Virus record (IMG/VR): IMGVR_UViG_3300017963_000510 | Span: 1 to 36,018 of that record | DNA from: a virus | Direction: 5' to 3' (one strand) | Length of the DNA stretch: 36,018 nt | Shown here: positions 13,103 through 20,078 of the stretch, piece after piece | Numbering within the stretch: position 1 is the stretch's first letter | Layout: every line of letters starts with the position of its first letter | Program-made: the position numbers and the translations under genes | The notes under the pieces: generated by a model | The model's database searches: none | The model's input: only the letters and a program-made list of their open reading frames with translations | Told to the model about the DNA's origin: nothing

Positions 13103-13765
13103 ATGAAGGGCAAAGCACTACTCAACCTATCGTACGTCGTACTAGCGCTTAGCGTTTCGCTATTCGTCGGCAAGAAAGGCGTTAAGCCCAAAGAGATAGA
13201 CTACGGCAAGCTATCCATACCAAGGATTAGCAACACTATTGACTTTCCGGGCCAGGTAGAGCCGCTAGAGAAACAACCCATAGGCACCAACGGCAAGCCA
13301 GTCAATACAGATAGCCAATGGAAGCTAATCCTTAAGTACGTTGGCACGCTATCGCACGACGTATCAGGGTACACACCCTACGACGATCCTGGCTTCGGCA
13401 AGCGCTACGCCAACCGGAACTTCCTGCACGGCGGCCGGCTGTATCACCCTTCTCGGCCATTCCGTACGACTGAGACACACGTACGCCGGCACCATTACAC
13501 GGTAGCGATACCGAAGAGTTACGCGCACTTGCACGAAGACCTAATATACGACGGCCTGTATTGGAATCATCGTTACCGGCTAAAGATCAACGGCTACACG
13601 CCGGCCGACGTATACGCGGTGCCGCGCGACCGTATCATTACCTATGACAGATTTGATACACTTTTTACAGGCCATAACGCTGTACGCCGCGCTAAGAAAT
13701 GGGGAGTAAGGAAACGCCTTATAGAAGTCTACCGCTACGATTGGGTACTAGAGGTACAGCCATGA
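13103..13765 (+). CDS. Membrane-anchored or secreted protein with a possible 3D (double-psi barrel) domain
   Basis: In this 220-aa protein residues 4-22 (KALLNLSYVVLALSVSLFVGKK) form a signal anchor or signal peptide. The C-terminal 75 residues contain YTVAIPKSYAHLHEDLIYDGLY, then ITYDRFDTLFTGHNAVRRAKKWGVRKRLIEVYRY. The spacing of the D-x-F-D element, the A-x-x-W-G-x-R and the final V-Y resembles the 3D domain of lytic transglycosylase-like proteins. One of the three diagnostic Asp residues is not obvious. If the call is right, this is the best candidate for the phage's cell-wall hydrolase. No other endolysin is visible. Confidence 0.55.
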   Translation: MKGKALLNLSYVVLALSVSLFVGKKGVKPKEIDYGKLSIPRISNTIDFPGQVEPLEKQPIGTNGKPVNTDSQWKLILKYVGTLSHDVSGYTPYDDPGFGKRYANRNFLHGGRLYHPSRPFRTTETHVRRHHYTVAIPKSYAHLHEDLIYDGLYWNHRYRLKINGYTPADVYAVPRDRIITYDRFDTLFTGHNAVRRAKKWGVRKRLIEVYRYDWVLEVQP

Positions 13766-13995
13766 ACGAAAAAAACGAAATGAAGAGCCATTGCAAGACC
13801 TACCGAGAAAGAGCAACGCTAACGCGGCGTCAAGTCGTTATCGAACTAGACAAGCTAGGCCACAAGATAAGCGAAGGCACGCTCTACAACATGGAGCAAA
13901 ACCCGCCCAAGCACGTACCTAGCTACGGTACCATAGTAGTCTTGTCGCGGTTGTATGGTTGCAACTGCGAAGACTTATTTACACCGGCTGGATAG
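13762..13995 (+). CDS. XRE-family helix-turn-helix regulator
   Basis: In this 77-aa protein residues 13-75 (YRERATLTRRQVVIELDKLG, ISEGTLYNMEQNPPKHVPSYGTIVVLSRLYGCNCEDLF) follow the Cro/CI-type HTH layout, including the final sequence-specific L-x-x-L-F end. It is coupled to the preceding gene by ATGA and followed by 42 bases before the next. Such a short XRE protein inside a replication operon may act as a Cro-like switch binding the repeats at 5.0-5.4 kb. That link is inference. Confidence 0.85.
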   Translation: MNEKNEMKSHCKTYRERATLTRRQVVIELDKLGHKISEGTLYNMEQNPPKHVPSYGTIVVLSRLYGCNCEDLFTPAG

Positions 13996-14037
13996 AGCGC
14001 AAAGAACCTTCCAGCCACATCTTAAAGGGGGTAGTAA

Positions 14038-14319
14038 ATGGCTAATGGGGAAAGTACCGCGCAAAAAAAGCGCAGGGCACCGGTAAGGCAAGAATGCTTC
14101 ATAGTGACGGAGCGTGAAGCAAATCCAAACCAGCCCGGAACTAAGGCCGGCTTCGATATCGTAGCGCCGGCACCCGACATAACGTTGGGTAGGAAGTGGA
14201 TACAACAGAATGCCGAAGAGGGCGTGCGGTATCGTATGATTTGGTTGCGGCCGGAAGTCTACGAAATTACAGAGCAGACAAAGAAACGTCTGACAGTGAG
14301 CAAGGGCGCGGGGGAATGA
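14038..14319 (+). CDS. Small hypothetical protein of the replication block
   Basis: This 93-aa protein opens the replication/recombination block behind a strong AAAGGGGG site. The N-terminus is basic and probably disordered (AQKKRRAPVRQ). The rest is a small alpha/beta fold (FDIVAPAPDITLGRKWIQQNAEEGVRYRMIWLRPEVYEI). The stop overlaps the exonuclease start as ATGA, so the two are co-translated. No family is recognised. Confidence 0.8.
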   Translation: MANGESTAQKKRRAPVRQECFIVTEREANPNQPGTKAGFDIVAPAPDITLGRKWIQQNAEEGVRYRMIWLRPEVYEITEQTKKRLTVSKGAGE

Positions 14320-15041
14320 TACTAGAGAAACAAGACCAAACGATAGAAGTACCAAAGCTTAGCAGCCCGTTAGCTTTCGACTTCGAAACGATAGCGAATG
14401 AAGACATAGTAGGCAAGCTACCAGAACCGAAACCGGACTCACGACTTAAAGACCCTGAGAAGATCAAAGCCGACATAGAGAAGAAGAAAGCCAAAGCGGT
14501 AGACAAGATGCCGCTTAACCCGAACACGGCGCGCATTGTCGCTTGCGGCTTCGCTGGCGTACGTGCCGATAGCGGCGAACTCTGGCAAGATTGCCTAGTA
14601 ATGACACGGCAGACGGGCGAAGCGTACTTGCTGTACCGTATATGGGATTGCCTAGCAGAGTCTAAGCTATTCGTTACCTTCAACGGCAACGGCTTTGACT
14701 TGCCCATGCTGTTACGGCGCGGTATGGCGTTAAACATAATACCGGCCGTAACCATTGCGCGCGGTCGGTACGACATACCGCCGAAGGGCAACCATTACGA
14801 CTTGCTGCAAATCCTGTCTAGTTTCGGTAGCATGGAAACTGGCGGCCTTGACGGTATCTGCAAGGCTGTACTTGGCGTAGGCAAGACGATAGAAGGCGCT
14901 GGCGAAAGTGACCAGATAGGCGAGCTATGGAAGCAAGGCAAGCTAGAGGAAATCGGCAAGCGCGCGAGTCACGACGCCGGGCTTACGCTGCAGCTATGGC
15001 TTAAGGCTCGCGGCGTCTACTTTGACCAGCCGGCCATATAG
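14316..15041 (+). CDS. DnaQ-like 3'-5' exonuclease
   Basis: This 241-aa protein has DEDD-type exonuclease motifs. Exo I is AFDFETIA (D22, E24). Exo II is FVTFNGNGFDLPML near residue 118. The third is RASHDAGLTLQLW near residue 217. This is the layout of the phage and bacterial predicted PolB-like exonuclease family (pfam10108-type), which degrades single-stranded DNA from the 3' end. Its place next to a Sak4-like ATPase fits recombination or end processing. The start overlaps the previous gene as ATGA. Confidence 0.9.
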   Translation: MILEKQDQTIEVPKLSSPLAFDFETIANEDIVGKLPEPKPDSRLKDPEKIKADIEKKKAKAVDKMPLNPNTARIVACGFAGVRADSGELWQDCLVMTRQTGEAYLLYRIWDCLAESKLFVTFNGNGFDLPMLLRRGMALNIIPAVTIARGRYDIPPKGNHYDLLQILSSFGSMETGGLDGICKAVLGVGKTIEGAGESDQIGELWKQGKLEEIGKRASHDAGLTLQLWLKARGVYFDQPAI

Positions 15042-15051
15042 GGGATGCGTT

Positions 15052-16326
15052 ATGATTTGGAAGCGCGCAGTACACGAGCCGAAAGGACCAAAAGTAGTAA
15101 TGGCTGGCCCTACTGGCAGCCGCAAGACACGTACCATAATGGCCGCTGCAGACAGTGACAAAGACCCTAGACTACTGCTAATAGACTACGAAGACGGCGG
15201 CGACTGGTTCGAAAAAGACTTCAATTTTTCGCGTGTGAAGATAGAGCAAGTCATAAGTCTAAGTGACCCCAGATACGAAATAACTAACCAAGAGATAGAG
15301 AACCTCAGACGCGACCGCTTCGTATGGCTACCCATGCTTGAACGCGGCCAGGTACACGGCGTAGACTTTGCGCGCGTTACTCTGCTAGACCGTATCGCCA
15401 AGAATCCTATTGATATGGTTAGTGTAGACTCTGCAACGGTTCACTATTCATGGACTATAGACAAATGGCATGATATATTCATAGTGCGCGAGAAAGGCGC
15501 TGGCAACAAACGCGACTACTACACGCTGCAACCGCGCGACTGGGATAAGATCAAGCGCGAGTTTTGGCATTACCTAGCGCGCCTAAAGGCTTTACAGGTT
15601 GGTGTATTTGTCACTTGCCACACGAAAGACAAATACGCCGATAGCTCTAACGGTGCCGACTTCCTTAAAAAGATAGGCATGATGGCTGATATCGAAAGGA
15701 AGTTGCCGTACTACATGGATACCGAAATTTTGATAGAGCGCGAAGAAGAGGGCAAGGCTAAGAGCGCCGAAAAGAGACACGACAAGTTTGTAGCCATTGT
15801 CAAGAAAGACAGAACGCATAGCCTACCCGGTAGGTTTGTTTGGGTTAACGGCGAAGACGAAGGCCATAGCAAGTCATTTGTCGAGCGCATGCGCGGTATC
15901 ATTTCTTGGCAAGGCAGAGTAACCGAAGACCTAGACGAAGCAGCACCGCCGCAAGACTCGCCAGAGAGGGAAGCGGAAGCCATACGCGAAGCAACGCAAA
16001 GCGAGCCAATGGCAACTAGGGATAACCTAGAACGGCTCGTATACCTAAAGGACAAGCTAGGCATAGCTACCGAAAAATGGCGTAGCGTACTTGAGAAATT
16101 ATTTGATGTTGAAACCGCAAAGCGCTTAACCAAAAAACAAGCCAACAGCCTTATAGAAATGCTCGTACAGAAACTACCCAACGACCAAGAGGCTCTAGCA
16201 TACGAAGCGCATTTTGCGAGAAAGGAAACCGGTACCGACGCCGACGGGTTTCGCAATAACGAAGGTTGCCGAAGCGTGCCTGACCGTATTGGGCTTTCCG
16301 TACAAGATGGTAACGCTAAGTACTGA
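15052..16326 (+). CDS. Sak4-like AAA ATPase (RecA-fold recombinase)
   Basis: This 424-aa protein has a Walker A at residues 19-26 reading GPTGSRKT, where Arg replaces the usual Gly before Lys-Thr. LLLIDYEDGG follows near 42. DMVSVDSATV near 120 is the Walker B, and GVFVTCHTKDK near 183 is the sensor region. The layout matches phage Sak4 / AAA_24 single-strand annealing ATPases. After residue 290 a linker leads to a helical module (LERLVYLKDKLGIATEKWRSVLEKLF, LTKKQANSLIEMLVQKL) usual in this family. Partners are the exonuclease in front and the DUF669-like protein behind. Confidence 0.85.
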   Translation: MIWKRAVHEPKGPKVVMAGPTGSRKTRTIMAAADSDKDPRLLLIDYEDGGDWFEKDFNFSRVKIEQVISLSDPRYEITNQEIENLRRDRFVWLPMLERGQVHGVDFARVTLLDRIAKNPIDMVSVDSATVHYSWTIDKWHDIFIVREKGAGNKRDYYTLQPRDWDKIKREFWHYLARLKALQVGVFVTCHTKDKYADSSNGADFLKKIGMMADIERKLPYYMDTEILIEREEEGKAKSAEKRHDKFVAIVKKDRTHSLPGRFVWVNGEDEGHSKSFVERMRGIISWQGRVTEDLDEAAPPQDSPEREAEAIREATQSEPMATRDNLERLVYLKDKLGIATEKWRSVLEKLFDVETAKRLTKKQANSLIEMLVQKLPNDQEALAYEAHFARKETGTDADGFRNNEGCRSVPDRIGLSVQDGNAKY

Positions 16327-16365
16327 GGCTAGAAAGGTTCTAGCCCATTTGAGAAAGGGTCAGCA

Positions 16366-16875
16366 ATGACAGATGCAAGCCTTGACGACATCCTTAGAAC
16401 TAAGGATACGTACGTTGACAAAGACTTTGACGAAGGGGGCGAGCCGGTATTGCCGGGCGAACACCTGGCGGAAATCGAAGAGGTAACCGGCGATATGTAC
16501 GAGTTTAAGGGCTACACCGGGCCGCGCGCAACGCTTAAGCTTCGCGTGATAGACGAGAAAGACGAAAGCTATAACCGTTGCGTATGGGATAGAATCAACC
16601 TACCGCACCCGGAAGAAAAAGACGGCAACCGCAAGCGGCGCGCGCTCATTCTTTCGCGGCTTGGCTTCCTTACTCGCGGTGACCAAGAAATAGAGTTTGA
16701 CTGGAAGCGCCTTGAGGGAATGCAAGTAGTGATCGACACCGAAGAAAACAACTATACCGACAGCAACGGCAAGCCAAGACAGGGCGCCAGCGTCAAGTTT
16801 TCTGGTTACTGGTTGCCCGATAAGCAACCGGGCGAACTCGTCAAGGACTTTGACGACGCATTCGGTGAAGTCTAA
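16366..16875 (+). CDS. DUF669-like protein, probable ssDNA-binding partner
   Basis: This 169-aa protein has a central part reading PGEHLAEIEEVTG, TLKLRVIDEKDESYNRCVWDRINL, RRALILSRLGF and GMQVVIDTEENNYTDSNGKPRQGASVKFSGYW. This is the beta-barrel pattern of DUF669-type proteins that accompany phage AAA recombinases. The C-terminus is acidic (ELVKDFDDAFGEV), as in SSB-like proteins that recruit partners. GAAAGGGTCAGCA precedes the ATG. Confidence 0.75.
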   Translation: MTDASLDDILRTKDTYVDKDFDEGGEPVLPGEHLAEIEEVTGDMYEFKGYTGPRATLKLRVIDEKDESYNRCVWDRINLPHPEEKDGNRKRRALILSRLGFLTRGDQEIEFDWKRLEGMQVVIDTEENNYTDSNGKPRQGASVKFSGYWLPDKQPGELVKDFDDAFGEV

Positions 16876-16880
16876 ATCAA

Positions 16881-19025
16881 ATGGCACCGACGAAGACGCA
16901 AGAAACCGTCGCCGGTATCTTGTCTCGACAAGTATACTACGGTAACAATTTTCTAGTAGGGCGGCTTGATACCGGCGCAACGGTTGTAGGCAGCATCGTT
17001 GACCCGACCATTGGCGACGAGTACGAGTTTTACGGATCTTGGGATAAACACCCAACCTACGGCAAGCAGTTTCGCTTCCGTCAGTACGTAAAGAAGCTTC
17101 CGCAATCGCAAGCAGGAATAGTACGCTATCTAACGCGCGCGAAATGGTTAGGCACGAAGCGAGCCAACGCCGTAGCGCAAGCGTACGGCAAGGATACGCT
17201 AGAGGTACTTCGTACAAATCCGCAACGAGTGGCCGAAGATATAGCCGGCATAACCGAAGAGCGCGCGCTAGAGATACAAGCGCACCTGCAGAAACATAAG
17301 GCATTAGAAGGCGCAACGGTACAGCTAGAGGAAATGCTAGCCGGCGTTAAGGGGTTGCCCAAGGACATAGCCGTAAGGTTGCTTGCAGACTTGGGAAGCG
17401 ACGCACCGCACGAGCTAAAGCGCAACCCCTACCGGTTGGTAGGCTTTCGTGGCGTTGGCTTCCTGTTGGCCGACCGCTTCGCCCTGTCTATTGGGTACAA
17501 GCCCGAAGGCATACATCGGCGCTCGGCCGCTGTTGAGTACGTGCTAAAGACGGCCGCCAGCAACGAAGGGCATACGGTCTTGCCAGCAGCCGAAATCGTA
17601 ACTCGCGTACGCTCCCTTATCGGCATTGACCCGTCACCGGGTCTAGCCAATTTGGCCGCCAAAGGTAGCATAGTGTTACGGCCGGGTGACAGAATCGCGC
17701 TGCAGGGCATGTATAAGGCAGAAAAGGGGGCCTCAGAGGCTCTACGGCGGCTTATTTCGGCGCCTGTTGTGCCCTGTAGCGCACCTCTAGACAACCTTAC
17801 CCCCGACCAAAGGGGCGCCGTAAAGGCTATTTCCGGCGCTTCTGTAGCCGTGCTTACCGGGCCGCCAGGTAGCGGCAAGACATATACCCTAGCCCGGATC
17901 GTCAAGGGCTGGAAGGCTGCCGGGGTGCGCGGTATCGCCTTTTGTGCGCCGACAGGCAAGGCGGCGACTCGAATGACGGAGAGCCTAGCAGACACACTAC
18001 CGGGCGCTAGAGCGTCTACCATACACCGATTGCTAGACCCTCAGCCTATGCCAGACGGCAGTTTTAGCTTTGGGTATGGGCCAGACAATCAGCTAGAGCT
18101 AGGCGGCATTGTCGTAGACGAAGTAAGTATGCTAGACGTAAACCTAGCCGCGAGTCTCTTCGGCGCCGTGAAGACTGGTACCCGCTTGCTGTTGGTTGGC
18201 GACGTTGACCAACTGCCTAGCGTTGGCCCTGGCGCGGTACTTGCCGATATGATAGGCGCTGGCATACCAACCGCGCGTCTAGATAGCATCGTACGCAACG
18301 CCGGCCAGATAGTGAAGGCGTGCAGCGACATACGCAAAGGCAAGCCGTTTGCATGGGCAGAACGTTTTGATATTGACGCTGGCGAAAATCTGCGGCATAT
18401 TAAGAAGGTCAGCGGCCGTGACATCATAGCCACTATCGTTGCCCTTGTAGACAAAATGCCGTCATTGGGCTTTGACCCGTTCTGGGATTTCCAAGTACTG
18501 GCGCCAATGAATACGCGAAGCCAAACCAGCGTAGCAGCACTTAACAAAGCATTGGGCGACAAACTCAACCCCGGACCATTGCCCAAAGGGCTAGACTTCC
18601 GCGTAGGTGACAAGGTAGTACGCACCAAGAACGCGCTAGCCAAGACGGTAGACTTGGGCGTAGTTGAGATTGTCAACGGTGATATAGGCATAGTAGACAA
18701 GATAGAAGGCAGTGAGATTGTAGTTAGCCTAGTCAACCCGCCACGGCAAGTAATCCTTCCGCGACTCGAACACCACTTGCAGCGTGCCTTCTGTATGACT
18801 TGTCACAAGCTGCAGGGCTCCGACGCGCCAGTAATAGCTATGCCGTTGCATAGGTCTTTCGGTACATTCCCAACTAGAGAATGGTTGTATACGGCGATTA
18901 GTCGCGCAAAGACTCTCTGCCTAACGGTAGGCAGTAAGGGCGTTGCGCTAGATATGATAGCGCGCCGCGCAGCTAAGCGGCGCACTATGCTAAAGGGGTT
19001 GTTAAGTGAAGCTAGGAACCCGTAG
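16881..19025 (+). CDS. RecD2-like SF1 DNA helicase
   Basis: In this 714-aa protein residues 1-200 hold the N-terminal region with helix-hairpin-helix-like turns (GVKGLPKDIAVRLL; LVGFRGVGFLLADRFALSIGYKPEG) typical of RecD2. GPPGSGKT near 325 is the Walker A. VVDEVSML near 410 is motif II. GDVDQLPSVGPG near 439 is motif III. FCMTCHKLQGSD near 637 is motif V, and YTAISRAK near 670 is motif VI. It is a 5'-3' helicase by family. The length equals cellular RecD2. It probably serves phage replication or recombination. No strong ribosome binding site is seen, only GGTGAAG. Confidence 0.95.
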   Translation: MAPTKTQETVAGILSRQVYYGNNFLVGRLDTGATVVGSIVDPTIGDEYEFYGSWDKHPTYGKQFRFRQYVKKLPQSQAGIVRYLTRAKWLGTKRANAVAQAYGKDTLEVLRTNPQRVAEDIAGITEERALEIQAHLQKHKALEGATVQLEEMLAGVKGLPKDIAVRLLADLGSDAPHELKRNPYRLVGFRGVGFLLADRFALSIGYKPEGIHRRSAAVEYVLKTAASNEGHTVLPAAEIVTRVRSLIGIDPSPGLANLAAKGSIVLRPGDRIALQGMYKAEKGASEALRRLISAPVVPCSAPLDNLTPDQRGAVKAISGASVAVLTGPPGSGKTYTLARIVKGWKAAGVRGIAFCAPTGKAATRMTESLADTLPGARASTIHRLLDPQPMPDGSFSFGYGPDNQLELGGIVVDEVSMLDVNLAASLFGAVKTGTRLLLVGDVDQLPSVGPGAVLADMIGAGIPTARLDSIVRNAGQIVKACSDIRKGKPFAWAERFDIDAGENLRHIKKVSGRDIIATIVALVDKMPSLGFDPFWDFQVLAPMNTRSQTSVAALNKALGDKLNPGPLPKGLDFRVGDKVVRTKNALAKTVDLGVVEIVNGDIGIVDKIEGSEIVVSLVNPPRQVILPRLEHHLQRAFCMTCHKLQGSDAPVIAMPLHRSFGTFPTREWLYTAISRAKTLCLTVGSKGVALDMIARRAAKRRTMLKGLLSEARNP

Positions 19026-19596
19026 CGTTCTTTTTGGCGTACATCAATTTCTAATACATCCTTGGTTTGTGGCGGCCGCATGGTGTAGGCTCTATGGGTT
19101 TCCGCTTGACCCGCGCCTTTGGGTTGCTTTTTTCGTACATGACTTGGGCTACATAGGCAAACCAAACATGGACGGCCCGGAAGGTGACTTACACCCGTAT
19201 TTAGGCGCGCGCATTATGGGCGCGATATTCGGCCGTTATTGGTATGAGTTTTGCCTTTACCATTCTCGTTTCCTTGCGAAGAAAGAAGCCAAGCACATTT
19301 CGCAACTGTGCATTGCTGATAAGCTGGCAATTGTATTAACCCCGGCCTGGCTTTATATCCCTATGGCTAGGCTAACAGGCGAAATAAAAGAGTATATGGC
19401 TTTGGCGGATACACGCGGCAAGGATGACAACAAGTATGCATTTATGCAAGTGCATAGCAAAGACCGGCAAGTATGGTTTTGGAACGTCAAGGAATATCTA
19501 CGCGCATGGGTTGCAGAGCATAAAGACGGCCGAAAGGATACATGGACACCGGTTGTTGGCAAGACGGCGAAAGATAAAAGCGGCGTTTGGAAATGA
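19006..19596 (+). CDS. HD-domain hydrolase-like protein
   Basis: This 196-aa protein starts at GTG 19006 behind AAAGGGG with 7-base spacing, overlapping the helicase end. The metal-binding set typical of HD phosphohydrolases is visible: H13, HDLGYIG (H45, D46), H63, YHSR (H86) and ADKLA (D105). It may act on nucleotides or nucleic acids. The substrate cannot be read from sequence. HD proteins next to replication genes are frequent in phages. The N-terminal 30 residues are hydrophobic but broken by charged residues. Confidence 0.85.
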   Translation: MKLGTRSVLFGVHQFLIHPWFVAAAWCRLYGFPLDPRLWVAFFVHDLGYIGKPNMDGPEGDLHPYLGARIMGAIFGRYWYEFCLYHSRFLAKKEAKHISQLCIADKLAIVLTPAWLYIPMARLTGEIKEYMALADTRGKDDNKYAFMQVHSKDRQVWFWNVKEYLRAWVAEHKDGRKDTWTPVVGKTAKDKSGVWK

Positions 19597-20078
19597 TAAT
19601 AGCAATCGACACCCGCGAGCAACGCCCGTTTAGCTTCGGCCCTGGCATAGAAACCGAAGTAGCCACGTTAAAGACTGGCGACTACTCAATAGTCGGCATG
19701 ACTGACCGCGTAACGATAGAGCGAAAGTCTGTACCTGACCTTTTCGGCGTAGTCGGCCGGCACCGCGCGCGCTTCGAGCGTGAGCTAGAGCGTATGGCCG
19801 AAATGGATTACGCCGCAATCGTCATAGAAGGAACTTGGGAAGGCATGATACGAAGGCCGCCAAGTCAGTTTACGGTAGTAACGCCGAAAATGGCCGTGCG
19901 CTCGTTGGTAGCATGGTCACAACGTTATGGCATCCATATTTGCGCCGCTGGCCCTAGACCGCTAGCGGCGCGTTTGACTTATCTAACCCTCTTGCGTTTC
20001 TGGCAAGACGCCAAAGAAGGGAAAAATAGTAGTGGCACGCGACTTGATAGCAAAGCTAAAGGCACTTCCTCACTTTGA
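19593..20078 (+). CDS. ERCC4-type (XPF family) nuclease
   Basis: This 161-aa protein carries the full catalytic pattern: IDTREQRPF (D6), LKTGDYSI (D30), and TIERKSVPDLFG (E43-R44-K45, D49). It has only the nuclease domain, without helicase or HhH tail. Members cut branched or flap DNA. A single-domain form in phages is consistent with recombination-intermediate processing. The start overlaps the HD gene stop as ATGA, and the end overlaps the primase gene by 47 bases. Confidence 0.92.
   Translation: MIIAIDTREQRPFSFGPGIETEVATLKTGDYSIVGMTDRVTIERKSVPDLFGVVGRHRARFERELERMAEMDYAAIVIEGTWEGMIRRPPSQFTVVTPKMAVRSLVAWSQRYGIHICAAGPRPLAARLTYLTLLRFWQDAKEGKNSSGTRLDSKAKGTSSL

Noticed and set aside
13762-13995. 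XRE protein as a lysogeny repressor
   Set aside because: It is too short for a CI-type protein, and no integrase, partition gene or attachment site is visible. Temperate life cannot be claimed.
18089-18736. 215-codon minus-strand frame inside the RecD2 gene
   Set aside because: Antisense shadow of a well-supported helicase.
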